Positions 1 through 5,343 of a DNA stretch of 5,343 bases are shown here, piece by piece (position 1 is the stretch's first letter; the number at the start of each line of letters is the position of its first letter). The DNA is taken from assembly GCA_938018045.1 (NCBI GenBank), contig CALIIP010000130.1, forward strand, positions 1-5,343, read 5' to 3'. The translations under genes were made by a program, and so were the position numbers. The notes below the pieces were generated by a model. It saw only the letters and a program-made list of their open reading frames with translations. It was not told where the DNA came from and ran no database searches. This DNA is from an uncultured Flavobacteriaceae bacterium. GTDB taxonomy: Bacteria; Bacteroidota; Bacteroidia; Flavobacteriales; Flavobacteriaceae.

Positions 1-900
1 AGTTTTGATGCTACAGGAGTTGCAGCTGGAACCTATAATTTCACATATACGGTTCCATTAACAAGTCCTTGTACAATTCCTGATTCAGAGACTGTTCAAG
101 TAACAGTTGTTGCTTCACCAGTATCAGGAACAGCAACAGCAAACATTCAAGGATGTAATACCGAGACTTCTATAGATTTGACTACAGGATTAACAGGACA
201 AGATGTAGGAGGAACATGGTCAGATGATAGTTCAACAGGAGGCTTAACTGGAAATACATTAGATGCTACAGGATTAACAACAGGATCATATAATTTCACA
301 TATACAGTTACAGCAACAGCACCATGTGTTGATGCAAGCACTACGATTACAGTTGATATTACCGCAGCAGGAAATGCAGGAACTGCAGTTGCAATCGCAG
401 ACATTTGTGACACAGAAACTGCTTTAGATTTGACTATAGGATTAACAGGACAAGATGCAGGAGGAACATGGTTAGATGATAGTGGTTCAGGAGGATTAAC
501 AGGAAATAGTTTTGATGCTACAGGAGTTGCAGCTGGAACCTATAATTTCACATACACAGTAAATCCAACAGCACCATGTACAGTTGCAGATACAGAAACA
601 GTTCAAGTAACAGTAATTCATTCACCAATTGCAGGAAATGATGGAGATCGTTTTTTCTGTATGGCAGATGCTTCAGCAAATTTATTTGATAGTTTGAATG
701 GTACACCAGATGCAGGAGGAATATGGTCTCCAGCATTAGCTAGCGGCACAAGTGATTTAGGTACTTTTAATCCAGCAGTAGATGCAGCTGGAACTTATAC
801 CTATACAGTTACTGGTTCAGGTGCTTGTACAGATGATACAGCAACAGTCACTGTAACTTTATCTGAGGCACCTATTATCACAAGTATAGATATTGTAGAT
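1..900 (+). repeat. Tandem ~252-bp Ig-like modules in the adhesin
   Basis: Module boundaries set at the first cysteine codon fall at 154, 406 and 658, exactly 252 bp (84 codons) apart, after a partial module at 1-153. Modules 154-405 and 406-657 are very similar in DNA, for example GGATTAACAGGACAAGATG at 187 and again at 439. The module from 658 is much more diverged but keeps the cysteine spacing and the GG-x-W and Y-T-Y-T-V motifs. The partial module at 1-153 resembles 406-657 more than it resembles its direct neighbour: bases 1-47 are identical to 508-554. The array continues upstream of the window. Confidence 0.9.
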
Positions 901-1380
901 TTTTCTGATAACAATACAATAACTGTAAATGTTGAAGGTGGTGTGAGTGGTACTTCTTTTGGGATAGGAGATTATGAATACTCTATAGATGGTATTAATT
1001 TCCAATCAGAAAATATAATACAAAATGTTCCTCCAGGAGATTATACAGTTACTGTTAGAGATGCTAATGGATGTTTGCCTGCTGCATTTCAATCTAATGT
1101 GATTGTTATGGGTGCACCAACATTTTTCACTCCAAATAACGATGGAGAAAATGATTTTTGGCAGATATTTAATATCCAATCACAACCAAATGCAATTATT
1201 AATGTTTTCGATAGGTTTGGAAAAATCATTGCTCAAATTGATCCTACTTCTTTAGGTTGGGATGGTTATTATTATGGAGAATCCTTACCGTCTACAGATT
1301 ATTGGTTTAGTGTAAGCATGGAAGATAGTGATGGTAATCCTGTTGTAAGGAAAGGACATTTTAGTTTGATAAGAAGATAA
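1..1380 (+). CDS. Secreted repeat adhesin, T9SS type B C-terminal domain (5' partial)
   Basis: The reading frame is open from base 1 and ends at TAA 1378-1380, giving 459 visible residues; the true start lies upstream. Residues 1-51 are part of a module, followed by modules of about 84 residues starting at Cys52, Cys136 and Cys220. Each module contains a GG-x-W motif, a D-A-T/A-G turn, a Y-N-F-T-Y-T-V (or Y-T-Y-T-V) strand and a second Cys (C24, C109, C193, C276). Residues about 283-370 resemble a SprB-type repeat: YEYSIDG at 325-331, FQ at 334-335, GDYTVTVRDANGC at 346-358. Residues 374-459 match the gliding-motility-associated C-terminal domain, with FFTPNNDGENDFW at 375-387, FDRFGK, GWDG and a final GHFSLIRR. 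In this family that domain directs export through the T9SS to the cell surface. The Thr/Gly/Asp-rich Ig-like composition suggests an adhesin or surface filament; the ligand is unknown. The PorP/SprF gene 126 bp downstream is its likely partner. Surface export is well supported, adhesion is inferred. Confidence 0.93.
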   Translation, partial: SFDATGVAAGTYNFTYTVPLTSPCTIPDSETVQVTVVASPVSGTATANIQGCNTETSIDLTTGLTGQDVGGTWSDDSSTGGLTGNTLDATGLTTGSYNFTYTVTATAPCVDASTTITVDITAAGNAGTAVAIADICDTETALDLTIGLTGQDAGGTWLDDSGSGGLTGNSFDATGVAAGTYNFTYTVNPTAPCTVADTETVQVTVIHSPIAGNDGDRFFCMADASANLFDSLNGTPDAGGIWSPALASGTSDLGTFNPAVDAAGTYTYTVTGSGACTDDTATVTVTLSEAPIITSIDIVDFSDNNTITVNVEGGVSGTSFGIGDYEYSIDGINFQSENIIQNVPPGDYTVTVRDANGCLPAAFQSNVIVMGAPTFFTPNNDGENDFWQIFNIQSQPNAIINVFDRFGKIIAQIDPTSLGWDGYYYGESLPSTDYWFSVSMEDSDGNPVVRKGHFSLIRR

Positions 1381-1480
1381 AAGTAGAAAGTAAAGCAACG
1401 TATATTATAAAAAGAGACTATAAAGGATAATAGTTATATAATAAAAACGTTAAAAAAATGTTTAATAATAACCAAAATCA

Positions 1481-1488
1481 TATATTTG
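1481..1488 (+). promoter_or_regulatory. Candidate Bacteroidota -7 promoter element (TAnnTTTG)
   Basis: TATATTTG matches the TAnnTTTG consensus used by the primary sigma factor of Bacteroidota. It would start transcription roughly a dozen bases before the ATG at 1507, leaving a short leader. A -33 TTTG box is not clear at the expected distance (only a TGTTT at 1459-1463), so the site may be weak or fortuitous. No terminator hairpin is seen at 1381-1480, so read-through from the adhesin gene is also possible. Confidence 0.35.
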
Positions 1489-1506
1489 GCAACTATAATA
1501 AATAGA

Positions 1507-2469
1507 ATGAGAATAAAAAATATAATTTGTATAGCAACTTTTGTGTTAGGAGGATTTTTAATGAATGCTCAAGAAACTTTACCAATATATTCAGATTATT
1601 TATCTGATAATGTTTACTTAATTCATCCGGCAGCAGCAGGAATTGGTAATTGTGGTAAGATTAGATTAACAGCTCGTACACAATGGGAAGGCAACAATTT
1701 ACAAACCTTAAGCGTTCACAATCGTTTAGGTGAAAATGCAGCTTTTGGAGCAATTGCTTTTAATGATGAAAATGGATATCATTCTCAACAAGGAATAGTT
1801 GGTACATATGCTTATCATATTAACTTAGGTCATATTGATGACGCCAATCAATTGTCTTTTGGATTGTCGGCAATGATTGTTCAGAATAGTGTAGATGAGA
1901 CACCTTTTTTAATTCCAGATCCTGTAATAACTCAAATTATACAAAGTAGAAATTATGTAAATGCCGATTTTGGAATGGCATATCATAATGGAGGATTTTT
2001 CTCTTATTTTACTGCTAAAAACTTGCTAATGAGTGCTCGTAACCTTTATAGCGACAGATATGAATCTCTTAACCTTAGGCGTTATTTAGTGACTGCAGGT
2101 TATTATTTTGGAAATGAAAAATCTATTCAATTTGAACCTTCAGTTATGGGACAACTTATTGAACGTACTGGAGAAAAATTTGTTGATATTAATTTGAAGG
2201 CTTATAAAAGATTTGATCAAGCACAGGCTTGGGTTGGATTCTCTTTTCGCCAAGGATTTGATGGGAATAATATTGAAGAATTGAGATATTTAACACCAAT
2301 TGTTGGATTAAATTATGGGAAATATATGGCTTCTTATACCTATACAAAACAATCAGGAGATTATTTGTTTCAAGATGCTGGATATCATCAAATATCATTA
2401 GGAATGAACTTTGGATGTAGACAGCCAAGAGCAGCAGGATGTCCTAATATAAACGCAGCATTTAATTAG
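1507..2469 (+). CDS. PorP/SprF family type IX secretion membrane protein
   Basis: The protein is 320 residues from the ATG at 1507. That start gives a clean signal peptide (basic MRIKN, hydrophobic stretch, cleavage probably after NA at 20-21); the frame also extends to a TTG at 1486, which is less likely. No Shine-Dalgarno is present, as is usual in this phylum. The mature protein opens with LPIYSDYLSDNVYLIHPAAAG, the family hallmark, followed by R-x-Q-W. Alternating polar/hydrophobic strands then end in aromatic-rich segments such as YMASYTYT and a final HQISLGMNFGC, as expected for an outer-membrane beta-barrel. About 300-350 residues is normal for the family. PorP is a T9SS component, while SprF is needed for secretion of SprB, whose gene sits next to it. 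Here the gene follows a type B CTD adhesin by 126 bp, so a dedicated SprF-like partner is more likely than the core PorP. The C-terminal tail carries two cysteines (C304, C312) of unknown role. Confidence 0.92.
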   Translation: MRIKNIICIATFVLGGFLMNAQETLPIYSDYLSDNVYLIHPAAAGIGNCGKIRLTARTQWEGNNLQTLSVHNRLGENAAFGAIAFNDENGYHSQQGIVGTYAYHINLGHIDDANQLSFGLSAMIVQNSVDETPFLIPDPVITQIIQSRNYVNADFGMAYHNGGFFSYFTAKNLLMSARNLYSDRYESLNLRRYLVTAGYYFGNEKSIQFEPSVMGQLIERTGEKFVDINLKAYKRFDQAQAWVGFSFRQGFDGNNIEELRYLTPIVGLNYGKYMASYTYTKQSGDYLFQDAGYHQISLGMNFGCRQPRAAGCPNINAAFN

Positions 2470-2488
2470 AAATAAAATAAAACTATAT

Positions 2489-2521
2489 AAAAAAAGGAGC
2501 AATTTATTGCTCCTTTTTTTT
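2489..2521. terminator. Bidirectional rho-independent terminator
   Basis: The arms GGAGCAA (2496-2502) and TTGCTCC (2507-2513) pair perfectly around a TTTA loop. An A7 tract precedes them and a T8 tract follows, so the structure reads as stem plus U-run on both strands and the A/T tracts can lengthen the stem. It lies 19 bp after the stop of the PorP/SprF gene and 34 bp beyond the end of the convergent minus-strand gene, so it probably ends both transcripts. Confidence 0.9.
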
Positions 2522-2555
2522 ATGATGTAACTCTTAGTGTAAATAAAGAATCTAC

Positions 2556-3722
2556 TTATTTCCAAGAAAACTTTTTCTTTTCAGCCTGTTTTTTGATTGC
2601 TTTAATCATAGCGCTATCCAATGTTTCTTCACTTGATGTTGCTTTTCTTTTTCCAGAAATAAAAGCAGTACGCTTCTTGTTTAATTCCTGAATTTCTTTC
2701 TGAATTTCACTACGTTCATTACTTTTATTTTTAACATACGCTTTCAGTTCTTCTGTAGATTTATTTTGTAATTCTTTTGGCAACGTTTTCTTATCAAGTT
2801 TCTCATACTTAAAATCTTTTTCTTTTTCTGCATCTACCAAATCCCAAGATTTATTTTTATACATTTTTGAACTTTTGCTAACTGCACGTTTTACAGCTAC
2901 AACTTCTTCAAGTTCCATTGCATTATCATCTTGAGTAGATTGTAAACTCATTTTAGCATAACCTTGGCTTCCATATGAAACATAAGTTTTATTTAACTTA
3001 CTATTCAATCGAATGATAATATCATCATAAGGAGTTGCAATATGTATAATCTCTCTATTTTGATCAATGTTTAAATAATCTCCTCCAGTTAATTTTGCAC
3101 CGTCTAACCACTTTCCAGAAATACCATTATCATAGTTTCCACAAAAGATAGTGTTTACAATAATGTCCTTTTCAACGGCATTGGTAGTTGCATCTTTATA
3201 ATTGATTTTTCCTTGTGTAAAAGGCTCGTTTCCTGCAATAAAAATCATCTTTAAATCATCTTTGTTATTGCCCCATTTTAACTGATTTAATGATGTCTGA
3301 ATTACTTCTCCGCAATGCTCACTTCCGCCATTGGTTGTTAATGAAAATAATTTTTCTGAAATTTCATCTAAGTCGCCACTAAAATCTAAAACTTGGCGAA
3401 TATAACCATCAGATGACTCCAAACGATCATTTCCATATTCATATAAAGAAATTGCTAATTCTGGATCTTCGTGTTCGCATTTGGCATATGACAATTCGTT
3501 TACAATTTCCCATAATTGTGCTTTTGCTTGATCTATTAAGCCATCCATAGAGCTACTTGTGTCTAATAATAAAGCAATCTTGATTGATTGTTTTTTTACG
3601 TCGTTTTCATTTGGCGAATTTATTGCCAATTGATTTTTGTTGTTATCTTTTTTGTTTGTTGCGTTGCACGATATTGTTGAAAATGCCAATACCAAAAGCG
3701 CTGTTTTAAATAGTGTTTTCAT
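2556..3722 (-). CDS. von Willebrand factor A domain lipoprotein
   Basis: The protein has 388 residues and starts at ATG 3722-3720. Residues 1-19 form a lipoprotein signal peptide (MKTLFK, hydrophobic core, T-I-S-C with lipidated Cys19). The residues after the cysteine (NATNKKDNNK) are Asn/Lys-rich and lack the acidic run linked to surface export in some Bacteroidota, so a periplasm-facing location is plausible. A low-complexity linker runs to about 45. The VWA domain spans about 47-245: IKIALLLDTSSSMD carries the DxSxS MIDAS motif (D54, S56, S58), with GGSEHCGE at 132-139 and MIFIAGNEPF at 159-168. The second and third metal-site regions differ from the usual Thr and TDG forms. Three more cysteines (C82, C137, C194) are present. 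Residues 295-388 are Lys/Glu-rich and probably helical or coiled coil, ending KKKFSWK. VWA domains mediate metal-dependent protein binding; the partner is unknown. It is convergent with the PorP/SprF gene and divergent from the TPR gene, so apparently monocistronic. Confidence 0.88.
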   Translation of the reverse strand: MKTLFKTALLVLAFSTISCNATNKKDNNKNQLAINSPNENDVKKQSIKIALLLDTSSSMDGLIDQAKAQLWEIVNELSYAKCEHEDPELAISLYEYGNDRLESSDGYIRQVLDFSGDLDEISEKLFSLTTNGGSEHCGEVIQTSLNQLKWGNNKDDLKMIFIAGNEPFTQGKINYKDATTNAVEKDIIVNTIFCGNYDNGISGKWLDGAKLTGGDYLNIDQNREIIHIATPYDDIIIRLNSKLNKTYVSYGSQGYAKMSLQSTQDDNAMELEEVVAVKRAVSKSSKMYKNKSWDLVDAEKEKDFKYEKLDKKTLPKELQNKSTEELKAYVKNKSNERSEIQKEIQELNKKRTAFISGKRKATSSEETLDSAMIKAIKKQAEKKKFSWK

Positions 3723-3799
3723 TGTAGTGTGATTTTAAATTCACAGTAAAATTAAATTGACAACTTTCAATAAAAAACTCAAAATGAGGGAACACATCA

Positions 3800-3828
3800 T
3801 TTGAATGAGTGAAAATGACTTTTGAATG
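3800..3828. repeat. Spaced direct repeat TTTGAATG
   Basis: TTTGAATG occurs at 3800-3807 and again at 3821-3828, 21 bp apart, about two helical turns. The pair is bracketed by a short inverted repeat, AACACAT (3791-3797) and ATGTGTT (3826-3832). It lies about 80-105 bp upstream of the VWA lipoprotein start. The arrangement could be a binding site for a dimeric regulator, but no known consensus is matched. Confidence 0.35.
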
Positions 3829-3841
3829 TGTTAACTGGAAA

Positions 3842-3876
3842 AAACACTTCTAAAATCTGTCAAAATAGAAGTTTTT
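3842..3876. repeat. Imperfect hairpin upstream of the VWA gene
   Basis: AAACACTTCTA (3842-3852) pairs with TAGAAGTTTTT (3866-3876) with a single mismatch, leaving a 13-nt loop. It is AT-rich and could be a weak structure or an operator on either strand. Its function is unknown. Confidence 0.4.
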
Positions 3877-3933
3877 AAGAAATAGGTATTTTTTCAAACC
3901 GATTATAGTCCGTAGTTTTACATTAATTAAACC

Positions 3934-3986
3934 TCTCGACTCCGCTCGAGGAGACAATTGTTATGTCAGTTCGAGCGGAGTCGAGA
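3934..3986. repeat. Dispersed-type inverted repeat, 53-nt hairpin
   Basis: TCTCGACTCCGCTCGA (3934-3949) and TCGAGCGGAGTCGAGA (3971-3986) are perfect 16-bp inverted arms. Inside them a symmetric 3x3 internal loop (GGA/AGT) is followed by a 4-bp stem GACA/TGTC (3953-3956, 3964-3967) and a 7-nt loop. The arms are GC-rich in an AT-rich spacer. From general knowledge, close variants of this CTCGACT...AGTCGAG unit with a GACAATTGT-like centre recur between genes in many Flavobacteriaceae genomes, so it is best called a REP- or MITE-like dispersed element. That link is from memory and unverified. No U-tract follows on either strand, so a simple terminator role is unlikely. Confidence 0.8.
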
Positions 3987-4058
3987 ACGAGTAAGTAAAA
4001 TATCAAATGAACCGAGCCAGTTATATTATTATCTTCATGGATAATTATTAATTGCGAA

Positions 4059-4077
4059 CCTGCCTGCGGCAGGCAGG
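4059..4077. repeat. Perfect 19-bp GC-rich palindrome
   Basis: CCTGCCTGC (4059-4067) and GCAGGCAGG (4069-4077) are perfect inverted arms around a single G. Each arm is itself a 4-bp direct repeat (CCTG-CCTG, CAGG-CAGG). It ends 37 bp before the start codon of the TPR gene and would fold in that leader. An 8-bp palindrome CACATGTG (4078-4085) abuts it. Similar CCTGCCTGC/GCAGGCAGG units are, to my knowledge, another common intergenic repeat in Flavobacteria and related Bacteroidota. Confidence 0.75.
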
Positions 4078-4114
4078 CACATGTGACAACTAAAAAATCA
4101 ATGGAAAACAACAC

Positions 4115-5343
4115 ATGAAAAAAATAATATTCATTATTACAATTCTAATAAGCCTTTCGTCTTTTGGCCAAAAAGAGAGTTTAAAAGATGCTGAAAAAAT
4201 AGACAATAGTATTTATACTTCTATCATTAGAGAGGATACAGGAAAGCCTCTTTCTGGAGTTACAGTTCGAGTTCGTGGTTCTGGAGAAACTACTGTTACA
4301 GACTTTAGCGGCGAATTTACAGTTCAAGCAAAACCTGGAGATGTACTTATAATAAGTAAAGATGGAAAGCGAATTAATACAATTACATTAAACAATAGCA
4401 ATTTTTATAAAATAGAAGATAAATCTATATTAGAAGAAGAAAAGTCGATTTCAAAAAGTAAATTTTCTAAAAAAAGTAGAAACTCGTCTTCTCAGAGTTT
4501 GTTAGACTCTGCACGTTTATATCAAAAAAGCAATCCTGATAAAAGCATCAATTTCGTAGAAAAAGCCTTAAAAGAATTAGGTTCTCGAGGAGATAAAACA
4601 GAAATTTCTAGAGCATATACTACTCTTGGAGATACCTATTCTCATATAAAACAAAACGATTTAGCAGTATCGAATTATGAGTTTGCTCTCAACTTTAGTA
4701 AAGAAAACACCATTAAGTTTAAGTTAGCAAGAGCATATACTCTAAACAATAACTTTGATGAAAGTACAGAAATGTATAATGAATTGTTGAAAGAAAACAT
4801 AAGTACAAATCAAAAAATTGTTGTTTATGAAGGTTTAGGAGATAACGCTTCAAAGAAATTAGATAAGTTAGATGAAGCTATTGAGCATTATAATAAAGGG
4901 TTAGAAATAGCGACTCAAAACAAGATTACTCCAAAGATTTCTGAATTAAATTCAAAAATAGGAGAAACTTATTCTCAAAAAGGTGAAACGCAGCAAGCTG
5001 AAGGTTATTTTAATAATACACTAGAACTTACAGATGAAGAAGAAGATGTAAAATCACGTGCTCGTTCACGTAATTCTATTGCAGATTATTATCAAGAACA
5101 AAAAAATTATGATAAGGAAATTGAACTTCGAAAAGAATCATTGAAGGAGATTGAAAATATTGCTTCAGATGAAATACTATTTGATGAGAAAGAACCATTG
5201 GTAACTTCACAAAAATTAAATTTAGATATTGGTGCGGCTTATTTTAATAAAGGAGATTTAAAAGAAGCGATTCCGTATTTAGAAAAAAGTATAGAAACAG
5301 CAAATTTGGCTGATGATCTAGAAACTCAAAAAGATGCATTACA
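4115..5343 (+). CDS. Secreted CarboxypepD-reg-like plus TPR protein, possible sensor kinase N-terminus (3' partial)
   Basis: From ATG 4115 the frame stays open to the window end, giving 409 complete codons. The start is supported by a signal peptide at residues 1-18 (MKKIIFIITILISLSSFG, cleavage before Q19); an ATG at 4101 stops after five codons. Residues about 33-100 form a carboxypeptidase-regulatory-like beta-sandwich: GKPLSGVTVRVRG at 43-55, TDFSGEFTV at 62-70, GDVLIIS at 75-81. A Ser/Lys-rich linker (102-127) leads to TPR-like helical pairs near 128-157, 165-195, 234-266, 277-305, 316-348 and 367-396, with motifs such as LGDTYSHIKQNDLAVSNYEFAL and GAAYFNKGDLKEAIPYLEKSIE. A further degenerate unit may sit at 202-226. 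In Flavobacteriaceae this order is common at the periplasmic end of TPR sensor histidine kinases, which continue with a membrane helix and kinase domains. Without the C-terminus a plain TPR protein remains possible. The leader carries two palindromic repeats. Confidence 0.88.
   Translation, partial: MKKIIFIITILISLSSFGQKESLKDAEKIDNSIYTSIIREDTGKPLSGVTVRVRGSGETTVTDFSGEFTVQAKPGDVLIISKDGKRINTITLNNSNFYKIEDKSILEEEKSISKSKFSKKSRNSSSQSLLDSARLYQKSNPDKSINFVEKALKELGSRGDKTEISRAYTTLGDTYSHIKQNDLAVSNYEFALNFSKENTIKFKLARAYTLNNNFDESTEMYNELLKENISTNQKIVVYEGLGDNASKKLDKLDEAIEHYNKGLEIATQNKITPKISELNSKIGETYSQKGETQQAEGYFNNTLELTDEEEDVKSRARSRNSIADYYQEQKNYDKEIELRKESLKEIENIASDEILFDEKEPLVTSQKLNLDIGAAYFNKGDLKEAIPYLEKSIETANLADDLETQKDAL

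Larger units (their letters stand above)
3723..4114. other. Divergent intergenic region rich in inverted repeats
   Basis: This 392-bp stretch separates two divergent start codons, so it should hold both promoters. The left part (3723-3930) is AT-rich and contains a spaced direct repeat and an imperfect hairpin. The right part contains two GC-rich palindromes, listed separately. A possible plus-strand -7 element is TAGTTTTA at 3913-3920 (one mismatch to TAnnTTTG) with a weak TTTC 17 bp upstream; it would begin a transcript just before the long hairpin. No good TAnnTTTG was found on the minus strand. The only sizeable reading frame here, on the minus strand, runs through the palindromes and shows no coding character. 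Confidence 0.8.

Noticed and set aside
147..413. Minus-strand reading frame of 88 codons opposite the adhesin
   Set aside because: It is a shadow of the repetitive, biased codons on the plus strand, has no recognisable domain, and lies inside a clearly coding region.
1..657. CRISPR-like direct repeats
   Set aside because: The repeats are 252 bp, in frame and coding, with no short repeat-spacer pattern.
548..736. Minus-strand reading frame opposite the adhesin
   Set aside because: Leu-rich shadow translation of the repeat codons with no independent support.
1458..1505. 15-codon reading frame ending just before the PorP/SprF start
   Set aside because: It would lie mostly upstream of the candidate promoter and is short, Asn-rich and AT-driven, as expected by chance.
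1486..1506. TTG start for the PorP/SprF gene, adding seven residues
   Set aside because: ATG at 1507 gives a normal signal peptide with a basic N-end, and the TTG overlaps the candidate TATATTTG promoter element.
2189..2428. Minus-strand reading frame opposite the PorP/SprF gene
   Set aside because: The plus-strand protein is a clear family member across this whole stretch; the opposite frame has no recognisable features.
3934..3986. Long hairpin as a rho-independent terminator
   Set aside because: No T-tract follows on either strand, and it lies between divergent starts rather than after a gene.
3923..4114. Minus-strand 63-codon reading frame in the divergent spacer
   Set aside because: It is built from both palindromic repeats; peptides such as CLPQAG are translations of the CCTGCCTGC repeat. 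There is no start context or domain.
3723..4114. Small RNA gene or riboswitch in the spacer
   Set aside because: Apart from simple palindromes I see no conserved riboswitch core or a promoter-terminator pair that would define an RNA gene.

Overview
The window looks like a chromosomal segment from a marine-type member of the Flavobacteriaceae (Bacteroidota). Four things point there: AT-rich DNA, genes without Shine-Dalgarno sequences, a TAnnTTTG-type -7 promoter element, and gene families tied to the type IX secretion system (T9SS). The organism is inferred from gene content; I cannot name the species.

Positions 1-2469 hold two plus-strand genes in tandem. The first (1-1380, 5' end outside the window) is the C-terminal part of a large secreted repeat protein. 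It has Ig-like modules of about 84 residues with paired cysteines, then a SprB-like repeat, then a gliding-motility-type C-terminal domain (type B T9SS sorting signal). The second (1507-2469) is a PorP/SprF-family outer-membrane protein. This is the sprB-sprF arrangement, in which the membrane partner is thought to help export or anchor the adhesin encoded just upstream. A strong hairpin at 2489-2521 with A-tract and T-tract flanks ends this unit. It lies between convergent genes and should work in both directions.

Positions 2556-3722 (minus strand) encode a lipoprotein with a von Willebrand factor A domain. The first MIDAS motif is intact, the later metal-site positions are unusual, and the tail is charged and probably helical.

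Positions 3723-4114 are a 392-bp divergent intergenic region. It carries a 53-nt hairpin-forming inverted repeat rich in CTCGA/TCGAG (3934-3986), a perfect 19-bp palindrome CCTGCCTGC-G-GCAGGCAGG (4059-4077), a weaker hairpin (3842-3876) and a spaced direct repeat (3800-3828). The two GC-rich palindromes stand out from the AT-rich surroundings and look like dispersed repeat elements.

From 4115 to the end runs an open plus-strand gene with no stop inside the window. It starts with a signal peptide, then a carboxypeptidase-regulatory-like beta domain, then at least six TPR-like helical repeats. This is the N-terminal architecture of flavobacterial TPR-containing sensor kinases, but the decisive C-terminal part is outside the window. 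I see no tRNA, rRNA, CRISPR array, transposase gene or defence gene. The most unusual material is the repeat-rich intergenic region and the alternating repeat pattern in the adhesin, not a clearly new system.
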